Below are positions 7,650 through 15,582 of a stretch of 64,000 bases of DNA, piece by piece (positions within the stretch are counted from its first letter, which is position 1; each line of letters starts with the position of its first letter). The stretch lies in NCBI GenBank assembly GCA_031400455.1, contig JANNPX010000019.1, positions 1 through 64,000 of the forward strand. The letters are read 5' to 3'. Source of the stretch: JANXYW01 sp031400455. Lineage in GTDB: Bacteria > Chloroflexota > Dehalococcoidia > DSTF01 > JACRBR01. The position numbers were made by a program, and so were the translations under genes. Below the pieces are notes generated by a model, which made no database searches, was not told the DNA's origin, and worked only from the letters and a program-made list of their open reading frames with translations.

Positions 7650-9062
7650 CTAACCACGGTATTGCGTCTTTCCGCCAACCTTGTCCTTGTTGAGCCGCTT
7701 GTTCAGGTGCAGCCCTTCGAAGATGAACTCCGTCGCGCTGGCAATCAGCGCCGGGTTCTCGCCCGGATCGAGCTTCGCGACCGAGCTGCTCAGACCGTCG
7801 ACTGTCTTCACGAGGTTGAGGTACGCGTCCGACGCCATCCCGTCGCTGACCTCCGCCTGCATGCCGGCCTTGAAGCGTGTGACGACTTCTTCCATGTCCA
7901 CGACGTTGAAGTAGCGGTTGAAGACCGCGACTACGGCGCCCTGGATCAGCTTCTCGATGATCTGCTCTTCCTTGCCGTCCTCGACCGTCTCGAACTCCAC
8001 CTTGCCGCTGATCGTCGGGATGACGTACGGCAGGTCGCTGATGCGCGGCACGACATCGTGCTCGCCCAGCTTGATGGCGCGGCGGAGCGCATTCGCGAGC
8101 AGGCTCTCGTAGTCGGCGATTGATGCGCGGACGGAGACGCCGGAGCGCTGGTTCACATCGGGGCTGCGGCGCGCGAGCCGCGTGATCTCCGCGACGATTT
8201 CCTTCATGTACGTCGGCACCGTGACCTTGTAATCCAGGTCATCGAACGCAACGGACTCCTGCGTCATGATGTCGATCTCATGCTCGACGCTACGAGGGTA
8301 GTGCGTGCGGATCTGTGCGCCGTAGCGATCCTTCAGCGGCGTGATGATGCGCCCGCGGTTTGTGTAGTCCTCCGGGTTCGCCGATGCCACCACCAGCACG
8401 TCCAGCGGCATACGGATGCGGTAGCCCCGAATCTGCACATCGCGCTCTTCCATGATGTTCAGCAGCCCGACCTGGATGCGCTCGGCAAGGTCGGGCAGTT
8501 CGTTGATGCAGAAGATGCCGCGGTTGGTGCGCGGGATGAGGCCGTAGTGGATGGTCATCTCGTCTGAGAGGTAGCGGCCCTCGGCCACCTTGATCGGGTC
8601 CACCTCGCCGATCAGGTCGGCGATGGTGATGTCCGGCGTCGCGAGCTTCTCGCCGTAGCGCTGGTCGCGGCCGATCCAATCGATCTCCAGGTTGTCGCCT
8701 TCACTCTCGATGCGCGCGCGGCTCGCGAACGTGATCGGCTCAAAGGGGTCCTCGTGCAGCTCGCTGCCGGCGATGACCGGGATCGCCTCATCGAGCAGCC
8801 CCGTGAGCGCGCGGATCATCCGTGACTTCGCCTGTCCGCGCTCACCGAGGAAGATGATGTCCTGACCCGAGAGGATCGCGTTCTCGAGCTGCGGTACCAC
8901 CGAATCTTCGTACCCGTAGATGCCGTCGAAGAGCGGCCGTCCGGCGCGGATGCGCACGATCAGATTGCGCCGCATCTCCTCTTTGACGGAGACGACTTTG
9001 TAGCCGGACTGCTTGAGTTCACCGAGTGTCCTCGGTCGTTGTTCGGACGTCATGCCTGTCAC
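7650..9062 (-). CDS. MoxR-type AAA+ ATPase
   Basis: A 470-residue ATPase of the MoxR / magnesium-chelatase (ChlI-like) group. The Walker A motif is LGERGQAKS near residues 71-79, Walker B is GIFCINE, followed by the NIMEERDVQIRG helix-2 insert and sensor-1 ASANPEDYTNRGR, typical of this group. The start may be GTG 9062, whose GTGA overlaps the stop of the upstream gene, or ATG 9053. These ATPases remodel client enzymes together with a VWA protein, here the next gene (93 bases downstream). Together with the SRPBCC and HypE-like genes upstream this looks like a single maturation operon. Confidence 0.88.
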   Translation of the reverse strand: MTGMTSEQRPRTLGELKQSGYKVVSVKEEMRRNLIVRIRAGRPLFDGIYGYEDSVVPQLENAILSGQDIIFLGERGQAKSRMIRALTGLLDEAIPVIAGSELHEDPFEPITFASRARIESEGDNLEIDWIGRDQRYGEKLATPDITIADLIGEVDPIKVAEGRYLSDEMTIHYGLIPRTNRGIFCINELPDLAERIQVGLLNIMEERDVQIRGYRIRMPLDVLVVASANPEDYTNRGRIITPLKDRYGAQIRTHYPRSVEHEIDIMTQESVAFDDLDYKVTVPTYMKEIVAEITRLARRSPDVNQRSGVSVRASIADYESLLANALRRAIKLGEHDVVPRISDLPYVIPTISGKVEFETVEDGKEEQIIEKLIQGAVVAVFNRYFNVVDMEEVVTRFKAGMQAEVSDGMASDAYLNLVKTVDGLSSSVAKLDPGENPALIASATEFIFEGLHLNKRLNKDKVGGKTQYRG

Positions 9063-10108
9063 GATCCTTCCGGTCTGCGTCTCTTGCTGTGGTCCCCGCT
9101 GTCAAAGAATCGCGCGAGTTCGTCGCGCGCGAACGTCGGAAATAGTGTGGCGGGATCTCCGGCCCCCAGTATAACCCTCGCGGGCCCTGATTCGACCGTC
9201 GCAATCGTGCGCCAGTTAGAGTCTTCGATGTTACGTCTTGACGCGAGCCGCGCTTCGTCCTCCGCGCTTATGATCGCCAGCAGCGCGCCAGAAGCCAGCA
9301 GCCCCATCGGATCGAGCTCCAGCGCGGCGCAAATCGCTCGCGTCTCGTCGTACACGCGTATGGTCTCGGGGTCGACGCGCAGCGTGGCGTTCGCCGCCGC
9401 AGCCAGTTCCCGGAGCGCCGTGGCGATCCCGCCTTCGGTGGGATCATGCATCAGCCGTGGGCGGCATTCCGCGCAGAGCGCCTGCGCGTCGGCCACGACG
9501 CTAATCCCTGGATCGAACAACATCGCCTGCGCCCGTGTCAGCAGCGAGGCGTCGACGCCCTTCGCGGCAAGCTCGGCAGCCGCCTCGCGCGCCAGCAGCG
9601 CCGTCCCCTCGATGGCGACGCCACCCGTCATCAGTACGCGGTCACCCGTGCGAATGTTCTCACCCGTTACGATCTCGTCGCGCGCCGCCTCGCCCAGCAT
9701 TGCGCCGACGATGATAGGCCGCTCGATGCCGACCGTGACTTCCGTATGCCCGCCGACAAGCTCGATGCCTAGCCCGGCACAGGCAGCGGTGATCTGATCA
9801 AAGATGGCGCCCGGGAGAGCATCCGGCGCGCCCGGTGGCAGTAGCGCTGTCGCCAGGAACCATGCCGGACGCGCGCCCATGCAGGCGATGTCGTTCGCGT
9901 TCACGTGCACCGCGTACCAGCCGATCTGCTCCGTCGCGAAGGTGACGGGGTCCGTCTTGGCGACCAGGCAGCGCCCGCCGCCGATATCGATAACCGCGGC
10001 GTCGCGGCCGATGCCCGGGCCCAGCAGCACGCGCGGGTCGGTGTGAGGCACCTTCGCCAGCAATTCGGCAAGCATCGCCGTCGGTAGCTTCCCCGGCCGC
10101 AGACTCAT
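9059..10108 (-). CDS. AIR synthase-related protein (HypE/ThiL superfamily)
   Basis: A 349-residue protein starting at ATG 10108, overlapping the stop of the SRPBCC gene (ATGA). The N-terminal part has GPGIGRDAAVID, the ATP/metal-binding glycine-rich loop of the AIR-synthase fold, then VNANDIACMGARPAWFL, matching the NDLAxMGA block of HypE; VGGHTEVT and HDPTEGGIATAL follow as in HypE and PurM. It lacks the C-terminal Cys tail that HypE uses for cyanide synthesis (it ends RRPEGS), so it is a HypE paralogue rather than a hydrogenase maturation factor. Probable ATP-dependent phosphotransferase-like activity; substrate unknown. Confidence 0.8.
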   Translation of the reverse strand: MSLRPGKLPTAMLAELLAKVPHTDPRVLLGPGIGRDAAVIDIGGGRCLVAKTDPVTFATEQIGWYAVHVNANDIACMGARPAWFLATALLPPGAPDALPGAIFDQITAACAGLGIELVGGHTEVTVGIERPIIVGAMLGEAARDEIVTGENIRTGDRVLMTGGVAIEGTALLAREAAAELAAKGVDASLLTRAQAMLFDPGISVVADAQALCAECRPRLMHDPTEGGIATALRELAAAANATLRVDPETIRVYDETRAICAALELDPMGLLASGALLAIISAEDEARLASRRNIEDSNWRTIATVESGPARVILGAGDPATLFPTFARDELARFFDSGDHSKRRRPEGS

Positions 10109-10575
10109 TGCTGCGAGGCCACACGTTCCACGACGTGGTCGGTGAACGCGTCGACGAGCTGAGGAAGCAGTCGGCGTACCCCCGTGCCCAGCGTCATCGA
10201 GACGAAGAAGTCCCCGACCATGCCGTGGCCCTCGGCGCCGATCTCGACTTCTAGCGTGCAGCCCTCCGGCTCGCTGATCAGCTCGAACTGCAGGTACGCA
10301 GCCTGCACCTGGCCCGACATCGGTGCCGTCGATTCTACGTGCTCGCAGACCAGCAGCCGCGGCTCGTGCCATTCGGCGATGAGCCAACGCGTCCACTCGT
10401 TCGGGTCGGTGGCCACGGCGAGTAATTGCGCACCGACAGCCGGGGAGGCGTCCGCCTCGAAGCGGATCGCGGCGCAGTTCGGGAACCAGCGAGGCCACGA
10501 TGAGAAATCGGTCAGGATCGACCAGATGACGGCAGGCGGTGCGTCGTAGCCCTGTGATGTGTAGTAAGAGGCCAT
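10105..10575 (-). CDS. SRPBCC family protein (CoxG/polyketide cyclase-like)
   Basis: A 156-residue START-like protein from ATG 10575 (MASYYTSQGYDAPP); a TTG at 10620 would lengthen it but is unlikely. The fold signature is PPAVIWSILTDFSSWPRWFPN at the N-terminus and a long C-terminal amphipathic helix (TLGTGVRRLLPQLVDAFTDHV). SRPBCC proteins bind hydrophobic ligands in a deep cavity; CoxG members of the family occur beside MoxR/VWA genes in CO dehydrogenase clusters. Here it is the first gene of a four-gene minus-strand cluster with overlapping or closely spaced ends. No CO dehydrogenase is in the window. Confidence 0.78.
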   Translation of the reverse strand: MASYYTSQGYDAPPAVIWSILTDFSSWPRWFPNCAAIRFEADASPAVGAQLLAVATDPNEWTRWLIAEWHEPRLLVCEHVESTAPMSGQVQAAYLQFELISEPEGCTLEVEIGAEGHGMVGDFFVSMTLGTGVRRLLPQLVDAFTDHVVERVASQQ

Positions 10576-11112
10576 ACGTGAGGCCCAGCATATCAGCGCG
10601 GGCGATGCGTCGGGCAGCAAAACGCGTGCGCCGGATGGTGCGCGCGAGCGCCGGGAGCCGCCGAGCTTCTTTCGTTCAAGACATAGCGGCGCGGGCCGAT
10701 GCTGTAGGGGTAGGCCGGGCCGAGCCGAGGGGTGTTCGCTCGAGGCAAACGAGCGCCGTTCGGCTGGTGGGTCCGCGGCGCAGGGTGCAGGCCCTGGGCT
10801 CGACCCGGCGACACCGCGCCGCGCGCGATGCCAACTCGCTCAGACGTAGTGCACCAGAGGTGCGGCGACCGGAGTCACGGGGGTCAGGGTCAGGGGTTGG
10901 GGTAGTGTGACTCCGGTCGACTGCGCCGTTGAGAGTGCTTGATGTGGGAGAGGATCCCATGATGACCGTCGCGCCGTCGTCGTCGGCCGGCGCATTGCGC
11001 ACCGACGCTACGTCAAACCCGCGCGCATCCATGGTGATGCTGGTCACTGCGATCTCTCCGTCAATGGAGTCGGACAAGCGAGGCATCCGTCCGTGAAGGA
11101 CAGGACCACGAT
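10576..11112 (-). other. Gene-poor leader region upstream of the SRPBCC cluster
   Basis: About 540 bases without a convincing gene on either strand. A 136-codon minus-strand frame (10676-11086) begins soon after the riboswitch but its sequence is disordered, Arg/Pro/Ser/Thr-rich and resembles no family. The stretch holds the G-rich hairpin described separately. It would form a long 5' leader if transcription from the riboswitch continues to the SRPBCC gene. Confidence 0.5.
10866..10919. repeat. 13-bp perfect inverted repeat enclosing a G-quadruplex motif
   Basis: Arms CGACCGGAGTCAC (10866-10878) and GTGACTCCGGTCG (10907-10919) are perfect complements. The 28-base loop contains four G-runs of 5, 3, 4 and 4 (10879-10883, 10887-10889, 10893-10896, 10899-10902) with 2-3 base spacers, a canonical G4 motif on the plus strand. 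Confidence 0.85.
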
Positions 11113-11220
11113 CTCCGACCCACTCAGGTGCCTTCGGCGGCCCGGCTGCCCTATCCCCGCAAGGACTGTAGGCCCGTGGCTTTGCGTCCCCACCTTTCGG
11201 CGGGTTTGCCTTTGTCGGAG
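11113..11220 (-). ncRNA. Cyclic di-GMP-I (GEMM) riboswitch aptamer
   Basis: On the minus strand the RNA shows the GEMM-I core in order: GGCAAACC (11202-11210), a hairpin closed by a GAAA tetraloop (11195-11198), GACGCAAAGCC (11178-11188), ACGGGCCTA, then ATAGGGCAGCCGGGCC-GCCG (11135-11154). These are the conserved joining strand, the P2 tetraloop and the P3 receptor side of the family. CTCCGAC (11214-11220) and GTCGGAG (11113-11119) can pair as an outer stem. The ligand (c-di-GMP versus the GEMM-Ib ligand cGAMP) depends on one base I cannot align safely. The first convincing gene downstream on this strand is the SRPBCC gene, 540 bases away. Confidence 0.85.
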
Positions 11221-11242
11221 CGATCTGTGTTGTCCACCCCTA

Positions 11243-11266
11243 AGTTCGGCGCGGCCGCGCCGAACT
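11243..11266. promoter_or_regulatory. 24-bp perfect palindrome
   Basis: AGTTCGGCGCGG at 11243-11254 is followed directly by its reverse complement. It sits just 5' of the riboswitch on the minus strand, and about 150 bases upstream of the DUF2680 gene on the plus strand. It could be a dimeric repressor operator or a cruciform; no bound protein is known. Confidence 0.6.
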
Positions 11267-11418
11267 GATGCCCCGGAGTGGGTGATCCCAGAAATTCTTT
11301 TCCGGTGTTGAATTGCTGCCTTCGTCTCCCGCAAGGCCGATAACCGGTTCGAAACACCTCCGGCAGGTGGGCGGCGTTAGGATGAATGTGGAATTCGGGC
11401 GGTGTGACAGGGAAAGGG

Positions 11419-12207
11419 ATGGAGTACATGTTCAAACGAAAATGGCTGATCGCGGCGACCGGAGCGGCGCTGGTAGTAGTGCTGGGCGCCAGTGCCGTCA
11501 TGGCGCAGACGCCTCCGGGGGGTACCGGTTCGACCTTCCTCGACCGTGTCGCCGAGAAGCTCGGCATCGACACGCCGAAGCTTCAGCAGGCGATCACCGA
11601 CACGCGTAACGAAGACATCGACGCCGCCGTGGCCAACGGCGACCTCACGCAGAAGCAGGCCGATGCGCTGAAAGAGCGCATCCAGAACGCCCCGGCTGGA
11701 GGCTTCGGCGAGCACTCGTTTGGTGGGCCGAAGGAGTTCAATGGGTCGGGGGAATTCAGGGGATTCAAGGGTGCCCCCGGATTCGGGCTCAGCTTCGGGA
11801 TGGGGCTCGCTGACATTCCGCAGGAGTTCGCGGACTTCCTGGGCATCACGACCGACGTACTGATGACGGAGCTTGGGGCCGACGACGCCACGCTGGCGAC
11901 AGTCGCCGACGCGCACGGCAAGAGCCGCGACGAGTTGAAGTCGTTCATCACAACCACGGCGAAGGCCAAGCTTGACGACGCCGTCAAGAACGGCGACCTG
12001 ACGCAGACGCACGAGGACAAGATGCTGTCGATGCTGAACGACAACATCGACAAGCTCATCGATGGCAAGTTTGCCATGTTCTTCCGAGGCGGGATGGGCC
12101 ATCACCGGGGTATGCCCGGCGGCCCGATGCCCTGGAGCGACGACGAAATGCCGAACAGTCCCGCGCCGCAGAGTGGTTCTGACGGCGAAGGCACGCAGAG
12201 CTTCTAG
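11419..12207 (+). CDS. Secreted DUF2680-like protein
   Basis: A 262-residue exported protein. The start is taken as ATG 11419, with AGGG at 6 bases spacing; ATG 11428 is the alternative. Signal peptide: KRKWLIAATGAALVVVLGASAVMAQ, cleaved after AMAQ-like VMAQ. The mature part has two helical repeats of the form FLDRVAEKLGI...LQQAITDTRN...DLTQKQADALKERI, as in DUF2680/YckD proteins; the second copy (residues about 130-215) is more diverged. Gly/Phe-rich linker and a Gly/Met/Pro-rich tail surround them. A terminator and a two-component system follow. Role unknown, probably envelope related. Confidence 0.78.
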   Translation: MEYMFKRKWLIAATGAALVVVLGASAVMAQTPPGGTGSTFLDRVAEKLGIDTPKLQQAITDTRNEDIDAAVANGDLTQKQADALKERIQNAPAGGFGEHSFGGPKEFNGSGEFRGFKGAPGFGLSFGMGLADIPQEFADFLGITTDVLMTELGADDATLATVADAHGKSRDELKSFITTTAKAKLDDAVKNGDLTQTHEDKMLSMLNDNIDKLIDGKFAMFFRGGMGHHRGMPGGPMPWSDDEMPNSPAPQSGSDGEGTQSF

Positions 12208-12224
12208 CAGGGAATCTGGAGATG

Positions 12225-12257
12225 CGGCAGGGCGGCGGTGCCCCCTGCCGTTTCTTC
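12225..12257 (+). terminator. Intrinsic terminator after the DUF2680 gene
   Basis: Stem CGGCAGGG / CCCTGCCG (12225-12232 and 12243-12250) with a 10-base loop, followed by TTTCTTC. Confidence 0.7.
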
Positions 12258-12278
12258 TATAGTGGAGTCGCAACATCT

Positions 12279-12977
12279 ATGAACGAGCGTGAAGAACCCT
12301 CCCGCATCCTCGTCGCCGACGACGATCGCAATATCGCCGACCTGGTCCGCATGTACCTCGCCAAGGCGGGGTACGACGTCACCGTCGCCCAGGACGGCGA
12401 CATGACGCAGAAGCTCCTCAAGGAGCAGCCCTTCGACCTGGCCGTGCTGGACATCATGATGCCCGGACCCGACGGCCTGCAGATCATCCGCAACCTGCGC
12501 AAGCGCAGCGAGATGCCCGTCATTTTTCTCTCTGCGCGCTCATCGGACATCGACAAGGTGGCTGGCCTGCAGCAGGGCGCGGACGACTACGTCACCAAGC
12601 CGTTCAACCCGACTGAACTCGTCGCGCGCGTGCAGTCCGTGCTCCGCCGCAGCCGCGCCGCGACCGAGCCGGCCGGCGAGCAGATCCAGGCCGGCCGGCT
12701 CTGGATGGACATCCGCAATCGCCAGGCCACGATCAAGGACGAACCGGTGGCGTTGACGCCGAAGGAATTTGACCTGCTCGCGACGTTCCTCCGCTTCACC
12801 AACATCACGCTGGACCGCGAGAAGCTGCTCGACCTCGTCTGGGGCACCGCCTTCTACAGCATGCGCACGGTTGATGTGCACATCGTCCGCCTCCGCAGCA
12901 AGCTGGAAGGCTCCGGCCTGAAGATCGAGACCGTGTGGGGCAGCGGCTACCGCCTGGTTGAGGCCGTGCCGGCGTGA
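12279..12977 (+). CDS. OmpR/PhoB-type response regulator
   Basis: A 232-residue regulator. Receiver domain: acidic pocket ADDD near residue 14, phosphoacceptor Asp in AVLDIMMPGPDG (about residue 57), Thr/Ser in FLSARS and Lys in DDYVTKPFNP. The C-terminal winged-helix DNA-binding domain ends with VWGTAFYSMRTVDVHIVRLRSKLE and GSGYRLV, the classic OmpR/PhoB tail. Start chosen at ATG 12279 (GGAG 11 bases upstream); TATAGT at 12258-12263 is a plausible -10 box. Its stop overlaps the histidine kinase start (GTGA), so the two are translationally coupled. Confidence 0.95.
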   Translation: MNEREEPSRILVADDDRNIADLVRMYLAKAGYDVTVAQDGDMTQKLLKEQPFDLAVLDIMMPGPDGLQIIRNLRKRSEMPVIFLSARSSDIDKVAGLQQGADDYVTKPFNPTELVARVQSVLRRSRAATEPAGEQIQAGRLWMDIRNRQATIKDEPVALTPKEFDLLATFLRFTNITLDREKLLDLVWGTAFYSMRTVDVHIVRLRSKLEGSGLKIETVWGSGYRLVEAVPA

Positions 12978-14416
12978 CCGCGCGCGTGCGTTCGTTCCTC
13001 TTCAGCTTTCAGACGAAGCTTGTCGTTTCGCTGACGCTCGTCATAGCGCTGGCCATTCTGCTGTCCGGAGCGATCTTCGTGATCCGCACGCGCGGCGAGC
13101 GGCAGCAACAGGCGCTCGATCGCGTGGCCGCCGCCTCCCCCGCCATCTACCAGCAGGCGTTCTTTGCGTTGCTCCCCCGTGAGCAGCCCGAGGAGCCGTT
13201 TTCGGAGGCGCTGGATGAGCTGGCGGAGGACCAGGACGTGCGTATCCTCATCGTCTCGACCGGTGGCACCGTGCTGCACGATACGGGCGGCAACCTGAGG
13301 GATACGCAGGTCGATGTGCCATCGTCGACAGAAGATGACGTTCGCCGGGGATTCGTCTCGTGGCAGCCCTCCGAGCAGTCGCCCGGCGAGGGGCACCTCA
13401 CCTACGTCGCCGCATCCCAGCGGTTTACCGCAAATGGCCGCGAGCTGCCGTTCCGCATCGTCCTCGCCGTGAAGAGCGATACGATCGCCGGTGCGTGGCT
13501 GGGACTGCTGCCCAGTCTGACGCTCGCAGGGCTGATCGCCATCCCTCTCGCGATGCTCGCCGCGATCGTGCTCGCGCGGCAAGTCGCGCAGCCCGTCAAG
13601 AAGCTCACCGCCGCATCCGAAGCGCTCGCGCGCGGCGACTTCGATCAGCGCGTTGAGGTGTCGCGCGACGACGAGGTGGGCAGACTCGCGCGTTCGTTCA
13701 CCGTCATGGCCGAGCACATCGGCACGCGCGATACGCAGATGCGTGCGCTGCTCGCGAACGTCTCGCACGACCTCAAGACGCCGATGACATCGATCACGGG
13801 ATACGCGCAGGCGCTGACCGATGGAACGGCGGATGTCGCCGACGCGCGCCAGATCGGTCAGGTGATCAGCGACGAGGCCCAGCACGTAAATGCGCTACTG
13901 GCCGATCTGCTCTACCTCGGCGAGATCGACGCAGGCCAGGTGATAACGAAACGCGAAGACACGCCGCTCGACGTGATCGTCGGCCGCTGCGTGCGGCGCA
14001 TCGAACCGATCGTGAAGGCGAAGGATGTCGATGTGAACGTCGATCTCGAATCGGACGCCATGCTTCGCAGTGTCGACGCGGACAAGCTGGAGCGCGCTTT
14101 CACCAACGTCCTCGACAACGCGGCGAAGTTTACGCCTCCCGGCGGCGAGATCACCGTCATTGGACGGCGCGAGAACGGCACTGGCCCCGCGCGCATCGTC
14201 TGCACGATCACGAACACCGGCACGTCCATCGCCCAGGATGACCTGCCGCGCGTCTTCGACCGCTTCTACCGAGGCGACCGCGCGCGGCGCACCGCCTCCG
14301 GCAGCGGCCTCGGCCTGGCGATCACACGAGAGTTGGTCGAGCTAAACCGCGGCACCATCGAAGCAGCGAACGAGCCGGGTGGCGGCGTCACCTTCAAGGT
14401 CACGCTTCCAGCGTAG
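12974..14416 (+). CDS. Membrane sensor histidine kinase
   Basis: A 480-residue kinase starting at GTG 12974, overlapping the response regulator by 4 bases. Order: membrane segment near residues 11-32, extracytoplasmic sensor region, second membrane segment around residues 175-198, HAMP domain, HisKA helix with the phospho-acceptor His in ANVSHDLKTPMTS (about residue 266), then HATPase with N-box NVLDNAAKF, G1/F region DRFYRGDRA and G2 SGSGLGLAI. All catalytic boxes are present. The signal is unknown. The secreted DUF2680 protein is encoded just upstream but behind a terminator. Confidence 0.95.
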   Translation: MTARVRSFLFSFQTKLVVSLTLVIALAILLSGAIFVIRTRGERQQQALDRVAAASPAIYQQAFFALLPREQPEEPFSEALDELAEDQDVRILIVSTGGTVLHDTGGNLRDTQVDVPSSTEDDVRRGFVSWQPSEQSPGEGHLTYVAASQRFTANGRELPFRIVLAVKSDTIAGAWLGLLPSLTLAGLIAIPLAMLAAIVLARQVAQPVKKLTAASEALARGDFDQRVEVSRDDEVGRLARSFTVMAEHIGTRDTQMRALLANVSHDLKTPMTSITGYAQALTDGTADVADARQIGQVISDEAQHVNALLADLLYLGEIDAGQVITKREDTPLDVIVGRCVRRIEPIVKAKDVDVNVDLESDAMLRSVDADKLERAFTNVLDNAAKFTPPGGEITVIGRRENGTGPARIVCTITNTGTSIAQDDLPRVFDRFYRGDRARRTASGSGLGLAITRELVELNRGTIEAANEPGGGVTFKVTLPA

Positions 14417-14419
14417 CCA

Positions 14420-15397
14420 CTAGTCTCGGATCTTCAGTACCAGCTTGCCGGTCGCGCGCCGCTCGTCGAGCGCACGCAGCGCGTCGGCGCAGCGCTCCAT
14501 CTCGAACACCTCGCCGATCGGCGGGCGGATGTGGCCCTCGGCATGCATCTTCGCGAGGCTCTCGGCGATCGCGCGCGGCATCGACGGGTCGACGCGCTGG
14601 TACTCGCCCCAGGCGACGCCGACCGCCGACGTGTTGCGCAACAGTAGGCGGTTCACCTTCACCTCAGGAATCGTGCCCGCGGCGAACCCAATGATCAACA
14701 CACGCCCCAGCGGCGCGAGCGACCGCACGCTGTCCGTGAATCGGTCCCCGCCGACCGGATCGTAGACGATGTCGACGCCGCGCCCGCCCGTGATCTCTTT
14801 CACCGCCGCCAGCCAGTCCGACTCCGCTTCGATGCAGTGCTCTGCGCCGGCCGCGCGCGCCACCGCCAGCTTCTCGTGACCGCGCGCGATGGCGATCACG
14901 CTCGCGCCCAGACCTCGCGCCACCTGGATCGCCGACGTACCGGTGCCGCCTGCGGCCCCGTGCACCAGCACCGTCTCGCCCGCCTTGATGTTGCCGCGCC
15001 AGACGAGGCCGAAGTACGCCGTCTGGTAGTTGGCCATCGCTGTCGCTTCGGCGAAGCTCATGCCGTCCGGGATCGGCAGCGTGCTCAGCGGATTCGCCGC
15101 GGCAATCTCCGCCCAGGCGCCCAGCTTCGACGACGCGAATACGCGGTCGCCGGGCCGGACGCCCGCGCCCTCCGGCGCGCTCAGCACGACGCCCGCCGCC
15201 TCGACGCCGGGAATGAACGGTGGATTCCGCTTGAACTGATACTGCCCCTTCGTCATCAGCAGGTCGGGAAATCCAACGCCCGCTGCGTGCACCTCGATGA
15301 TCACGTCGCGCGGATCGGATGGCGCCGGTACCTCGGCGATCTCCAGCGCATCGCCGCCGGTGAGACTGCGCAGCAATAGCGCGCGCATGTTTGGCAT
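14420..15397 (-). CDS. NADPH:quinone oxidoreductase family protein
   Basis: A 325-residue medium-chain dehydrogenase starting at ATG 15397 (MPNMRALLL) with TGGAG 9 bases upstream; the open frame extends to 16039 but that part is antisense to the MMPL gene. N-terminal GroES-like domain with AAGVGFPDLLM, then the Rossmann nucleotide-binding loop in VHGAAGGTGTSAIQVA and YDPVGGDRF. No zinc-binding cysteines, as expected for the quinone oxidoreductase/zeta-crystallin branch, which uses NADPH to reduce quinones or enones. Converges on the histidine kinase with 3 bases between. Confidence 0.9.
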   Translation of the reverse strand: MPNMRALLLRSLTGGDALEIAEVPAPSDPRDVIIEVHAAGVGFPDLLMTKGQYQFKRNPPFIPGVEAAGVVLSAPEGAGVRPGDRVFASSKLGAWAEIAAANPLSTLPIPDGMSFAEATAMANYQTAYFGLVWRGNIKAGETVLVHGAAGGTGTSAIQVARGLGASVIAIARGHEKLAVARAAGAEHCIEAESDWLAAVKEITGGRGVDIVYDPVGGDRFTDSVRSLAPLGRVLIIGFAAGTIPEVKVNRLLLRNTSAVGVAWGEYQRVDPSMPRAIAESLAKMHAEGHIRPPIGEVFEMERCADALRALDERRATGKLVLKIRD

Positions 15398-15470
15398 AGG
15401 TATCAACTCCAGTAGGTGAGACACTGCGGCCGCCCCGCAGGGCGCTGGAATATTATCCGGGGCGAACAGA

Positions 15471-15570
15471 GTGGCACAGCCGTCCCGGCTGTGAGCCGTC
15501 GCGATCGCGGTACAGCGCCCCGGCTGTGAGTCGTCGCGATCGCGGTACAGCGCCCCGGCTGTGAGTCGCC
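15471..15570. repeat. 35-bp tandem repeat of REP-like units (2.6 copies)
   Basis: Units start at 15481, 15516 and 15551 and share CCCGGCTGTGAG and CGTCGCGATCGCGGTACAG. The first unit is preceded by GTGGCACAGCCG, which pairs with CGGCTGTG and recurs at 26815. No gene lies between 15398 and 15582. Confidence 0.85.
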
Positions 15571-15582
15571 CGAGGTGTATGG

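Noticed and set aside
9059..10108. HypE hydrogenase maturation protein
   Set aside because: The C-terminal Cys needed for carbamoyl/cyanide transfer is missing and there are no other hyp genes, so it was called only as an AIR-synthase-related paralogue.
10676..11086. 136-codon minus-strand open frame after the riboswitch
   Set aside because: Position is attractive but it is disordered and low-complexity, with no ribosome site or family similarity; kept only as part of the gene-poor stretch.
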